The notes beneath the pieces are model-generated. The model was not told the DNA's origin and did not search any database. It was given only the letters and a program-made list of their open reading frames with translations. Of a stretch of 64,000 nt of DNA, positions 37,386-48,179 are shown piece after piece; the first letter of the stretch is position 1; every line of letters starts with the position of its first letter. The stretch lies in contig JARWIR010000039.1 in NCBI GenBank assembly GCA_029959085.1, positions 3,720,001 to 3,784,000 of the forward strand, given 5' to 3'. The translations under genes and the position numbers were made by a program. Source of the stretch: Nemophila menziesii (Eukaryota > Streptophyta > Magnoliopsida > Boraginales > Hydrophyllaceae).

Positions 37386-38080
37386 TTACACACAATTACG
37401 TTTTTTTGTCGTGACCAATTTACTTACATCTGTTGCATCTTCCAGAAATAGGTCTCTCTCTTGCATCCATTTTATTATGAATGTGTGTTTTCTTTTTACG
37501 ACCAGGTTTATTGACCAATTTCCTTGGGTCTGACACAACCTCAAGACCTTCATATTCTGGCCAATAACATTCGTCATCTATGACATTGAGAACCAACACA
37601 AACTGATTATCGTTTGCTTGGCAAGTGTAGTACATTGACACTAACTCCCCATCTACCAAACTTCTCTGTTGACAAACTGCCCTTGCCTGTGTACATGGTA
37701 ATGTGTAATAATTTCCATTCTCCATAAGAATACTCTTTGTATTCAATACATACTCAGAAGTATCCTGGAGTTACCGGTCCTACTAGAGTCTGACCTGCAT
37801 ATGCCGTAATATTAAATTGATTAGACTGGTCGTGAAAGCCTACCAATGTACAAAATCTGGCCTTCATTTTAATCTTATCAATGATAATTTGCACCAAGAA
37901 TGGATATTTGTTAACTGGAACTAAAGCATATCTCATTTCTTTTTTGTCTGAGTGTGAAATAAAAGTTGGACCTATTGTAAGTGAGCAATACGATAGCAGT
38001 CATGTGCAACCCATTTGATCCTTTCAACACGTTGTTGAATATCTCAGACAAATTTGTGATCATGAAACCATATCGGTGAC
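37386..38080 (-). pseudogene. MULE (MuDR-type) transposase C-terminal relic
   Basis: Read on the minus strand from 38080: Y-G-F-M-I-T-N-L-S-E-I-F-N-N-V-L-K-G, then T-A-I-V-L-L-T-Y, matching the M-T-T-N-x-x-E-x-F-N-N-V-L-K-G block of plant MULE transposases. At 37420-37520 it ends with P-G-R-K-K-K-T-H-I-H-N-K-M-D and a basic C-N-R-C-K, like the C-terminal GRPKK...RRCxxC tail. The zinc-finger part between is poorly conserved. An LTR abuts it at 38081, removing the rest. Confidence 0.7.
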
Positions 38081-38632
38081 TGATGTCTCCAATTATATGA
38101 TAGAATAATCTAGTTATGAGATGTCATTTTAGGGATATTTAGTACTTAATTTCAGGATTTTTCTCCATTTATTTATACTTTGCACTTCATTGTCTAGTTT
38201 TAGCTGTTTTGCTATTTTATGAGCTTTTGCGCATAATTTATGTGTTATTTGTGTAGCACTTAGATATTGAAAGCTATTACACCTTGGGATAATGATAAGA
38301 AGTGAAAAGCAAAGGAAACCCCTTAGTCATAAGTAAAAAGGAAAAGTCTAGATATATTTGGAAAGTAAAGAATCTGCCTTGCTGGAAAAACATTCACTAC
38401 TTATAATGCTGCATAAAATCGGTCACGAATTTGGAGGATCCCTTTATATGAGAAAATAGATATTTGAATTGCGGTAGTTTCCATATAAAGTACATTAAAT
38501 TCCGATAAAGTAACGAAAGAGATATGACCAAATCAATCTGCAAAGGTTTATCTTGTCCTACAATTTAGGAATACCAATTTTGGTAAGATTTGAACTCCTT
38601 AACTTGGGGACTACTCCATGTTTCGACCAAAG

Positions 38633-38710
<78 letters not shown>

Positions 38711-39380
38711 CTACTGTAGAAGAATGATCCTTGCTCAGTCTTTCATTAATATTACACCAAGAAATCATCAAGAGCGAGTAACAAGAGAAGAAGGACTTGA
38801 AAGTTGTTCATGCCATTCCAATCCTTCCCTTTGGTAATTTATTTTATTTCTTTCTTTAGTATGAACAAGATTTATTTAGTTTCAAATTAGCATATGAGTA
38901 TGAACCCTAGACTTGTTTTATATCTATTTTAATTTGGGATGTTCTTTTACATTTAATTGAAATTAGTAATGATAACTCTACTTTTATGTTAAAGTCTGTA
39001 GTTCCTGCGGTGTACAATGTATAGGATTACCATAGTAGTTGGATGGTCACCCGGAAGGGGTGTTCAACTATTGAAACACCACATAAACGTCTAGTGTGTG
39101 ATAGTGATCCTGACGGGTTTGACTAACTAGATAGTCACTAGGGTTTGAGATTAACCACCGATCATTGCGCATGGTCCCCTTACCCAAGTCCCTGCTAATT
39201 GTTAGGTTCCATCCTAGTCTACCCGGAAGATGGTTAGGAGAAATATAGAATCCTGCCTATTGGATATCACACAATTCTCCCTTAGGTAATAATTATAAGA
39301 CAATGTTAGTGGAGATTACATTCTATTTCTCGAGCTAAATTCACATACTACTTCTCTTCATTTATTTATAGAGTCTCGGG
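38081..39380 (+). mobile_element. Truncated LTR (TGATGTCTCC family)
   Basis: Starts TGATGTCTCC at 38081, with the family GAGATGTCATTTTAGG box at 38114 and CTGACGGG/CCCGGAAG blocks further in (39050-39250). The similarity fades near 39370 without the CACCA end, so the right part is lost and no target duplication can be shown. It contains a long AT microsatellite. Confidence 0.75.
38636..38709. repeat. (AT)n microsatellite
   Basis: About 70 bases of uninterrupted AT repeat within the truncated LTR. The I-Y-I-Y open frames on both strands are artefacts of it. Confidence 0.98.
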
Positions 39381-39679
39381 AATAATATTATAGACAATAA
39401 ACAAAATATAATTAATTAAATAAAAATTACTTATACAATATAAGTATACATTAAAAAATATTTAATTTACATTGTAATTATAAACAAAATATAAATAATT
39501 AAATAAAATTTACTTAAATATGATAATATTATATTATATATTTAATTTATGCTATAATTATAAAATATAGTTAATTAGATAAAACTTATTTATTAAAAAT
39601 TAATAAAGATGTATGAGAGAGAAAAAATTAATAAGAAAAAATGAGTATATAAAAAATAAAAAATAAAGATTAGTACGAG

Positions 39680-40246
39680 TAGGGATGGCAACGGGTCGGT
39701 TTTTTGCACAAATTCTAAAAACCATAACCATAACCATTTTTATAATTAAAAACCACATCCTGACGGTTTTAACCATCGGTTACATTTTTCAAAACCATAA
39801 CCGTATTATTCGGTTTCGGTTTTTTAAACGGTATTGCGGTTTTTAACCATATTCAAATGACAATTTAATAAATATATTAAATTTCATTAAAAAAACCACA
39901 TATATAAAAAAAACTACAAGGTTTATAAAAAAATTTGTTGGTATTTGATTAAATTGTATATTTATTATTTAATTAGTTAAATCTAGTATTTTGATATTGC
40001 TTTTAGAATTTCAGTATATCTAACTTAAACTAAATTATTATAAAATTTGAAAATATATATGATAATAAGCGGTTTTCAGTTTTTCGGTTTTATTTTTATA
40101 AAAAATCATAACCTAACGGTTTTAACCCTCGGTTACACTTTTCAAAACCATAACCTAATGATTTTAACCACGGTTTTATAATTCGGTTTTTAATCGGTTC
40201 GGTTATCATCGGTTTCGGTTTTTAATTGTAACCATTGCCATCCCTA
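39680..40246. mobile_element. hAT-type MITE upstream of the PP2C gene
   Basis: A perfect 8-bp duplication AGTACGAG (39672-39679, 40247-40254) flanks a 567-bp element with ends TAGGGATGGCAACGG and, inverted, TAGGGATGGCAATGG. Inner flanks repeat CGGTTTTTAACC-like blocks as inverted repeats. TAGGGATGGCAA termini with an 8-bp target are typical of hAT. It ends about 1 kb before the PP2C start codon. Confidence 0.92.
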
Positions 40247-41241
40247 AGTACGAGAAATATGAAATTCGGTAAAAGTATTAGAAAAGAGAAAAAAAGATAG
40301 GTAGTAGTTTTTTTCTTGTCAAATTGATAGGTAGTAGTTGAAAAGAAAAGAAATAGGTGGAAAGAAGTTGGTGCGAAAATTGTTTTACCTACTTATTTGG
40401 AAATCTTTTCTGAAATGAATACCATTTCGAAGTTTCAAAGTGCGAACGGTATAAATTCACAAACATTTTTAAACTTAGACAATCGTGTAAATTTTTTTTA
40501 AAAAAAAAAAGCTTAAAAATGAAAAAACTCCGCAAATTATGTCTTGTTAATAATTGTTTGACCAGAAAGTAATAAAGTTGGTAAACTAAAAACTTTGACT
40601 TCTAAGAAATTACTTTTTAACCATTCATTATCAGATTTTCTTTCTTCTTCTGGTCAAAACTATTTATTCAACCGAAACAAATAAGTGAAAAAGAAAAGCG
40701 TGCTATACAAGCGCGTATTTGACGCGTCAGTCAATAAATCATACCACCAAAAGAATTCCTTTTCTCTTCAAAAAATATTTCCTCTGCATAAGTCCCACAA
40801 AAGCAAAACCCACACGTTCTCGTCTCTGACATTTTCACAAGCACCCATTGTACGGTCAAATCAAAAAAGCTTCCACCATTCTGCTGTTTATGAGAGATTG
40901 ATTTGATTTGAGGTTTTATTGACCTCTTTTCTACTGTTTAATTTCTCTATTTTATCGACTTTTTTCTTCAACATTGGTTCATTCTAAATCTTGATCACTT
41001 TCTTTCAAACAGAACCCATGTTTTTCCCTTAAGATTAAAGCCTTTTTTTGGCGTTTTTATGGTTCAAAAGGTTTTTCAATTCTATTGAAAAGGAATGGGC
41101 TACCATATTTGATCCTTTGACCATACAGATGCAAGATTACTTCTTTTTGTAAGTTTTTCATTCAAAACTTTTCACAAGCATTAGATGTGCATATTGAAAT
41201 TTGAAGTTAGCTTTGTTTAATTCATGTTATTGTATAGAATA
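40247..41241 (+). promoter_or_regulatory. Upstream region and leader of the PP2C gene
   Basis: Unique-looking sequence. A palindrome-bearing element TTTGACGCGTCAGTCAA at 40718-40734 includes an inverted TTGACT, the core of W-boxes bound by WRKY factors. A CT-rich leader follows from about 40790. The transcription start is not fixed, and an intron in the leader cannot be excluded. The regulatory reading is tentative. Confidence 0.35.
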
Positions 41242-42445
41242 ATGGGTTGTTTACCTGGAAAATCTTGTTGTAAGTTGAAATCTGAGAATGGTGATAAGAG
41301 AAAATCCAAAATAGGTTGTATATATAGAAAATGTTGTGGCAAGTACACAAAATCTGAAGATGAAGCTAAGAGTACTACACGTCATGAAACGCATGTAATT
41401 ACTGATATGCCATTAGATAGTGTTCATGTTCATGTTCCTTCACATAATTACAAGTTAGAGTATACTGTTCTTACACAACGTGGTTATTATCCAGATACAC
41501 CTAATAAAGAGAATCAAGATAGTTATCATATACAAACAAATATTCAAGGTAATCCAAATATTCATTTCTTTGGTGTATTTGATGGACATGGTCAAACGGG
41601 TACAAAATGTGCACAGTTTGTTAGTGATAAATTAATTGAATTATTATCAAACGATACATCTTTATTAGACGATCCAATCAAAGCTTATAACACAGCTTTT
41701 TTAGCTACAAATGAGGAGCTTCATAATAGCGATATTGATGATTCAATGAGTGGTACAACTGCTATAACAGTTTTAGTAATAGGTGATAAGTTATATGTAG
41801 CAAACGTGGGTGATTCTAGAGCTGTTTTAGCTATTAAGAAAGATGAAGTTCTTGCAGACAATTTATCGAACGATCAGACTCCATTTAGGAAAGATGAATA
41901 TGAGAGAGTGAAACTTTGTGGGGCGAGAGTTTTAAGCGTTGATCAACTTGAAGGGGTTAAAGATCCTGAGATTCAATCGTGGGGTGATGAAGAAACGGAC
42001 GGTGATGATCCTCCGAGATTATGGATGCAAAATGGGTTTTTTCCTGGTACGGCTTTTACAAGGAGTATAGGAGATAGTATTGCTGAGAAAATTGGTGTTA
42101 TTTCTGTTCCTGAAGTTTTAACGGTTCAGATTAATCCAACTCATCCTTTCTTTGTTTTAGCTAGTGATGGTGTTTTCGAGTTTCTTTCTAGTCAAGCTGT
42201 GGTTAATATGGTACGTAAAGCATCAAACTTGTCTTTTTTTTTTTTTTTTAAGAAAAAAAAAAAAAAGTTATTTCTAATTTTTAATTGAATTTGTGTAGGT
42301 GAATAGGTATGAAGATCCTAGAGTTGCATGTTCAATGATTGCTAAAGAATCTTATAAACTGTGGCTTGAGCATGAAAATCGAACGGATGATATAACGATT
42401 ATTATTGTACGGATTAAGAACTTTTGTGATGTATTGAAGAATTAA
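41242..42445 (+). CDS. PP2C35: Probable protein phosphatase 2C, PP2C35-like (two exons)
   Basis: A Mg2+/Mn2+-dependent serine/threonine phosphatase. Exon 1 is 41242-42210 and exon 2 is 42299-42445, joined in phase 0 across an 88-bp GT-AG intron, giving 371 residues. I chose the ATG at 41242 over the in-frame one at 41224 because it gives [10 protein letters not shown], a start suited to myristoylation and palmitoylation as in the Arabidopsis relative; membrane attachment is inferred. Metal and phosphate motifs are present: E90-N-Q-D93, D114-G-H-G, D191-S-R, S308-D309-G and R351-T-D-D354 in exon 2. The blocks [23 protein letters not shown] and [15 protein letters not shown] match Arabidopsis At3g06270 as I remember it (about 348 residues). 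The catalytic domain is about 75-365. All key residues are intact. The substrate is unknown; exact subgroup is from memory. Confidence 0.95.
42211..42298 (+). other. Intron of the PP2C gene
   Basis: GTACGTAAAG at the donor and TTTGTGTAG at the acceptor. It contains a run of about 16 T followed within a few bases by about 14 A, which could fold back on itself. Reading through it adds only a lysine/phenylalanine tail and loses the R-T-D-D motif, so splicing is required for activity. Confidence 0.93.
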
Positions 42446-43810
42446 TTAGATTTTGAGTTGTATATAGAGTAGAAGAAGTGTAGTGTTAGTTTATTACTTC
42501 ATTTGTCTTGTGTTGTTTTGGCCTTGTGATTTGATGGCTATAATTGTTGTATTACAATCTTGATGAATGGAGAATGTATATATTCCCTTGTTAATTATAA
42601 TTTTTTTTTTTTTACATTTGGAGCTAGATTGAAACATGAACTTAATACCATACATGGAAATTATCTCGAACGCTCATAGTTAATGGAAAATTAGTGTTCG
42701 ACTAATTGAACAATTGACCATATATAGCAAAATTGGGATATTACTTTTGATGCTTAGATAATTATAATTATCTTAATCAAGCTTCCACTAACATAATTTA
42801 GAATACAATTACACCTCAATGGTTATGGAAAAAATTTGGAACATAAAAGATTAATGCCTTCTTTTGGAAATGTTTAATAAAATGACATTTAGACTAAGCT
42901 TACAATGTTCAAGAGAAAAATGTATTTTGTTACCAAGATGTTCTTTATGTGAGGAGTATAATGAGACGATTAAGTATATGTATATCCTACTAACTTCTAG
43001 ATCGAGACAATTATATACAACTTGAACCAAAGGATAATATCGCTTTCTCATGAGGGTGGTGAAGTTTCTTGAAAGCTCTAAGGACAATAGATGGTCAAAA
43101 TACAATGTCATTACCTTCTTTGCTTCCTTTATGCTGGAATATGTGAAACACCAAAGTGAATTTACCTTTGAAAATTCAGTATAAAATTGATGAGTTTACT
43201 AGAAAAAGCTATTCAAGGACAATGACAAGGAATTATTGACTCTTCATCTTTATCTCATATGGGTTGTCCACTAAGTTTCCAGATGCGGAAGTGCAAGAAT
43301 TCAAAAATGCAATGTGATACTTCTTCTGTATTTTCCTTTCAGAAGGTCGGTCTAGTTATTGTTGGTCTTAAAGTGGAAGGTGTTTATGTTAATACCGCTC
43401 GCTCAATCAGCCTAAATGTAACTTGCCTCTTGAAGAAAAAGATTATGTCCTCAAAATAGATGAGTGGGCCAATAAGGCCAACTTGGATTTTTCTATTATA
43501 AAGTCAAATTGACTGGATGTTGTCCATGGCACGTCGGTGCTTTCTAAATTAAGGTGGAATTTTCGACAAAAAAAAAAAATTAAGGTGGAATACTAAAGAT
43601 ATGTTGACTAAAGAAATAACAACCGCTGGTGTGATAGCTATTCCTTTAAATATATTCCAATAGCTATTAATGGAACGACTAATAATCTGGCCAAGAATAT
43701 TAGAGATGGTTCTCGTAGTTGAGAAATCGACGGTGCTTTTGTTTTATACTAGCAGTTACTTCTTTAGGAAGTATTTCGAGGACGGGCATGGGCTAAGTTG
43801 TTAGTCCTAG
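42446..43810. other. PP2C 3' region and anonymous spacer
   Basis: The first 150 bases are probably 3' UTR. The rest has no gene I can support; the 43259-43459 frame shows no domain. Confidence 0.45.
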
Positions 43811-44005
43811 TGAAACTTTGGGGTATTGACTTTATAAAGCCTAAATGCCATATAAGTTATAGTATAAGTCCACCATTCTAACTACTAGTTAGAATCCAAT
43901 TGGTATTGATAAAAAGCCCAAACTATCTCCATACTCTAACCCGTGAAAAACAAAAAACCCAAAAACCATCCCCATTATACAAACCGAACCCATCCCACCC
44001 CACCC

Positions 44006-44008
<3 letters not shown>

Positions 44009-44059
<51 letters not shown>
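44009..44059. repeat. (CT)n microsatellite
   Basis: About 50 bases of CT repeat at the start of the GC-rich core of MULE-2. Such tracts are common in plant 5' leaders. Confidence 0.97.
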
Positions 44060-44061
<2 letters not shown>

Positions 44062-44710
44062 GCTCTCACCACCCCCACCATAGACGAGCCCACCTCGATC
44101 AGAGCTTCATCACAGAGCTCCCCACCACTATCCTCCCCCCCAAACCACCTCGATCTGATCTTAGTCTCACCGCCACCACCAACCCTGCTGCCGTGAAGAT
44201 GGTGCTGCTGCTGCTGCCGTCGAGAACCACCACCACTGCTGACCCCCTCCCTCTCCTCCTTCATCTCCGCAGCGCCGATCCACCCCCCCTCTCAAAGCTT
44301 CGTGTCAGATCTGAGATCTCACCTCTGCCGACCTCGTCATCACTGCAGCGAACCACCATCGTCGTAGTCATCCTTCTGCTGCCGTCGAGTTCTAGGGCAG
44401 GTGCTGCTGCTGCCGCCGAGACCCACAGCCGCTGCTGCTGCCGTGGAGGTGGTTCAGGCTGTGAGAGATCCACCACCACACCTCGCTGTGACCAGAAAAC
44501 CCCGATGGACACCACCTCTCTGATCACCATCCCCACCCACCTCTGCTACCAGAAAAACCCCTCCATTACCAGACCTCCACTGCTCACCATCACCCCCGCT
44601 CCAGTTCGTGGATCCAGCCCGCGCTCGAAACCGCCACCACCTCGATCCAGTTGGTCGCCAACTTCTCTATCAGTTCGTGGGTCTGGTTTTTTTTTTACGG
44701 TTAGGCTTAA

Positions 44711-44967
44711 CGGGCCAGCCCCATTGGGTTTTTGTGTATTATGGGCTGGCCCCATTGAGTTGTTGTTGTATTATGGGCCAGCCCCATGAAGGTGTAATTG
44801 AAAATTTTATTTAATTTATTAATGGGACAGCCCCTTGAAGCTTTATTTCTATGTTATGGTCCAGATTTAGTTTTTGATGTTTATGGGGCCAGCCCCCAAG
44901 TTGGTTTTGTTCAGTATGGGGCCAGCCCCCATTTAGTTTTGTTCATTATGGGGCCAGCCCCATGTAA
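44711..44967. repeat. Array of seven ATGGGGCCAGCCCCAT-type palindromes
   Basis: Seven copies at about 44712, 44742, 44772, 44822, 44884, 44918 and 44949, spaced 30-60 bp. Four share arms GGGGC/GCCCC around CA; one is in the opposite orientation (GGGCTGGCCCC). T/AT-rich spacers such as TTTTGTT.A separate them. Confidence 0.9.
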
Positions 44968-45187
44968 CTCTATAACTAGGAAGAAAACACATAAAAACTT
45001 AGTTGAATTTAATTAAAAAAAGAATGAAAATATCAAAACGAGATGGGTCCGTACCCACGATGAACGAGGGTAAAATGGTCAAAAGTCCAACCAGAAATTT
45101 TAAAAGAGACTTTAAAAAATAAGTTTTGGTAACTAAGCTTTAAAATATAATTGTAGCCAAAAGTAGGCTTCAATTTGTATTTTCCTC

Positions 45188-46489
45188 TGAAACTTTTGTA
45201 TATTTTGGAACCTTATGAGGATTTTTAATTATAATATATGGTATTGACTTTTTTTGGTTCCAATATGGTATTGACTTTACGATAACAAAAAACTATAGCA
45301 TTTAGTGAAATACATTCGAGTACTATATGGTCAACCTAAATTTCACAAAACCTCGATATGATCTAGAAATTACAGATATTCTTCACGTGATCTCACATAA
45401 TAAGCACTAAACTCCTAAATTTCATCAATTTTGGCCTTAAAGTGTATTTCACACGTAGGGAAGACAATCAAATTGAAAATTCGATTCCAGTCGAATCTGA
45501 TCTAAAAAATTCAAATTCGAAATTAGATAGGAAATTGGATTTTTTTTGGTAGAAATAAAAAATAGGAATCTGAAGTTAAAAAAATTATCCATATGCAAAG
45601 TATTTTAAATAATATATTAATACATCTGCAAATATATATTGTATCGAATGCATCCAACAAACGCATGAAGCGTGGTATACCTGTAATACATATAACAAAT
45701 GCATGAAATTTGATAGATATGTAATGCATATAACCAACACATGAAACGTGGTAAGCGTGTAAGTTCAAAGTATACCATACCCCAAAGAAGAAAATCTCAA
45801 GAGTAAATGATGAAATGGTAAATATTGTGAAATATGCATTCTTCATGATATGATATGAATTACTGAGCCAACTAATGTTGGTACATGCATTGATCTTAAA
45901 GGAAGTAATGATCATGGAAGATACCAAGGTTAATGAATACGAGAAAAGTTATGTAGATTATTTGTCTATTGAAAATATATAAAACTATGAGACAGTTTAT
46001 GAGATCACTATATTTTCATTTATTGTAGCACTTGAAATAAATAATAAATACTCTAAATCACAAAGTGGTGAAATATGTCGAGAGTGATAAAGAGTATAAT
46101 AATGAGTTTCAAAATCTAAACCCCTACTTGTATCATGGAAGTTCTGGCTGAAAGACGTATTCATTCTTATGTTATTGATACAATGCATTGATGATTAGAT
46201 TGGTATTAAAGTTTTCGACAAACAAAATAGGTGCTCGAACCACCATAGATGCCTGAAGCATGACATGTGCTCAAGCACGAAAGATGTTCGAAAGCACAAC
46301 AAGTGCCCAAAGCAAGATAGAGGCGTAAAGTACTTAGAGCGTGTGAATATTGAGTTCTCTAAGATTGGGAAGTGTTGATGTATAAAAGGTCCTAAAGAAC
46401 ACAATTTATTTAAAGCACAAGAGGCAAGTGTCTGAATTATGAAAGGATACTCGAAATAATTGCTTTCATAATTAATATAATAATGAGGA
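45188..46489. other. Anonymous region with two tandem arrays
   Basis: No gene. 45647-45760 is exactly three 38-bp units (AATGCAT..AACAAACGCATGAA pattern). About 46228-46330 repeats a diverged 18-20 bp unit of the AGATGC.CGAAGCAC kind five times. The 134-residue minus-strand frame at 45523-45927 spans the first array and is not supported as a gene. Confidence 0.6.
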
Positions 46490-47419
46490 GGATACGATAT
46501 TTATGTATTGTACTCTTTTTCCTTCACTAAGGTTTTTTTTCACTGTGTTTTTCTAGTAAGTTTTTGATGCATGCCAATATTCATTATCAAAAGAATTATA
46601 TACTCCTTTTCTTAATCAAGAAAATGATGTTACTTACACTCAATACCCTCAAGTGAAAATCTAGAGGATTTGTTCGTTAAGGTTTTATTAACCATGACAA
46701 TCAAGGTACAAGTACTCAAGTACCTAATGTCTTAGGAAATACGTAATGCCGCAATAAGGGATAGAATATCTTGAAAGGTTGTACTCATATTTCTTCATCC
46801 AATTTATTATCACATTGGAGTTTTCTTGGTAAGGTTTCAACGAAATAGTGTTTCAAGATGATTAGTTCCATATTTATGTATTCTTTTTCCTTCGACCAAG
46901 TTTTTATCCCGTAGGGTTGTTCATGGCAAAATTTTAACGAGGCATATTTTATAATGGACGAATATCTGAGCGGGAGTATTATAAATAAATAATAAGTATA
47001 TTTAGTGGATGTCCTTTGGGTTCATGGACTCTTCTCATTTTCTTTATTATGTGGCATACCCCCAAGAAATGATGTACTTATTTTCCTTCATCAAGTTTTG
47101 TCCCAATAGGTTTTCTTGATAAGGTTATAATGACACATATCCTTCAGTGAATATCCAAGGGGGGGGGGATTATGTAATTTTATTTAAGTGGAGATTCTCG
47201 ATAAAGTCACAACATGTCAAAATGACTTGCATCAGCTTATGATGAAGCATGCATCCGCTAGTAATTATGCAACTACTTACAATTTTCAATATATAGTACG
47301 ATATTCATATCATACTGAACATTTGTCTGATGGAATATATGTCCATCAATTAACTTATGTATACAATGTATATGGTTAAGATCACTGCTTATCTTCAATA
47401 TGAAATATACCAATGATAT
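46490..47419 (+). repeat. Iterated Copia 3'-region blocks
   Basis: A block of the form TTTTTCCTTCA..AAG.TTTTTATCCCA..GG.TTTTCTTG..AAGGTTT recurs near 46505, 46790, 46885 and 47085, and again near 47700 and 47800 beyond the RNase H relic. Such blocks follow the coding region in several plant Copia elements. Here they occur on both sides of the coding remnant and are diverged. Confidence 0.65.
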
Positions 47420-47670
47420 TATGAGGATAATGATACTTGTATCACACAAAATCAAAATGACTATATCAAAGGTAACAGAACAAAACATATATCACCTAAA
47501 TTTTCTATAGATGAAGTTATAGAGGAATGGAGATATTGACATTCATCAAATACAATTATGTAACAAGTTTTCAGATTTGTTCACCAAAGTATTGTCAACT
47601 ACAATATTCAAGAAGTTGAGCTACAGTATTCGGATGCGTCTACTCAGAGAAATATTGCCAACATCAGGGG
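47420..47670 (+). pseudogene. Copia RNase H C-terminal relic
   Basis: Reads Q-N-D-Y-I-K-G-N-R-T-K-H-I-S-P-K-F, then after a frame break D-L-F-T-K-V-L-S-T-T-I-F-K-K-L and I-R-M-R-L-L. This is the end of Copia RNase H (family pattern R-T-K-H-I-x-x-K-F, then D-x-x-T-K-x-L-P). It contains stops. Confidence 0.8.
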
Positions 47671-48179
47671 GAGAACGGCCAATATATTGTAATCTTTCTT
47701 TTTTCCAATTTTTATCCCATTGGAGTTTTCTTGAAAAATATTTAACGAGTAAGTTCCACGATGAATTGTACACATGAGGGGGAGATAATACGTGTTGCAC
47801 TCTTTCCCCTTGACTGGGTTTTTCTCATTGGATTTTACTAACAAGGTTTTTAACTAGGTAACGTCGAGTACGTATTTAAATTAAATATCTAAGGGGAGTA
47901 TTATAAATATTATGGCATATTCAATTCTTAATATTGAAAAAGTTGTAACTGTTATAAGTTACATTTTGTTTTGTTAATTTAGGCTTCTAAAAGGTCTTAG
48001 TTTATCTTACAAATAGGACCTCCTATTTGTACTTGGAGAGAGCTTAATAATAGATTTTTTCCCTTTCACTATTCTTAAAAAATAAAACTTATTTTGAATT
48101 TTAATGTTATGAATTTTACTTTGATATGTAAAAATTGACCAATTAAAAGTCATCCAAATCTCAATTAATAAAAATAATA
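47671..48179. other. Copia 3' tail and spacer
   Basis: Contains the last two Copia 3'-region blocks (about 47700 and 47800), then AT-rich sequence. No gene is supported. Confidence 0.5.

Larger units (their letters stand above)
43820..45187. mobile_element. Second GC-rich non-autonomous MULE (MULE-2)
   Basis: A perfect 9-bp duplication TGAAACTTT (43811-43819, 45188-45196) flanks 1368 bp. The ends are weakly inverted (GGGGTATTGAC...AAAGCCTA against GAGGAAAATAC...GAAGCCTA). Like MULE-1, it lacks a transposase and carries a GC-rich core. That core includes a CT microsatellite, a CCACCACC/CTGCTGCTG-rich stretch (44090-44660) and an array of GGGGCCAGCCCC motifs. The 198-residue frame at 44193-44789 is rich in P, S, T and R and shows no domain. 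A captured gene piece or 5' leader is possible; the source is unknown. Confidence 0.82.

Noticed and set aside
37420..37746. Host zinc-finger protein on the minus strand
   Set aside because: With the neighbouring blocks up to 38080 it reads as a MULE transposase C-terminus, with frame breaks.
38553..38837. Membrane-like I-Y repeat proteins at AT microsatellites (also 15542-15775 and 20653-20958)
   Set aside because: Pure translation of AT repeats.
41224..41241. Upstream in-frame ATG as the PP2C start
   Set aside because: It would add M-L-L-Y-R-I before an otherwise conserved M-G-C acylation-type start.
44193..44789. 198-residue P/S/T/R-rich frame as a gene
   Set aside because: Composition comes from CCACC and CTGCTG repeats, overlapping frames are open on both strands, and it lies inside a MULE.
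45523..45927. 134-residue minus-strand frame with membrane-like character
   Set aside because: It spans a 38-bp tandem array in AT-rich DNA; hydrophobicity reflects base composition.
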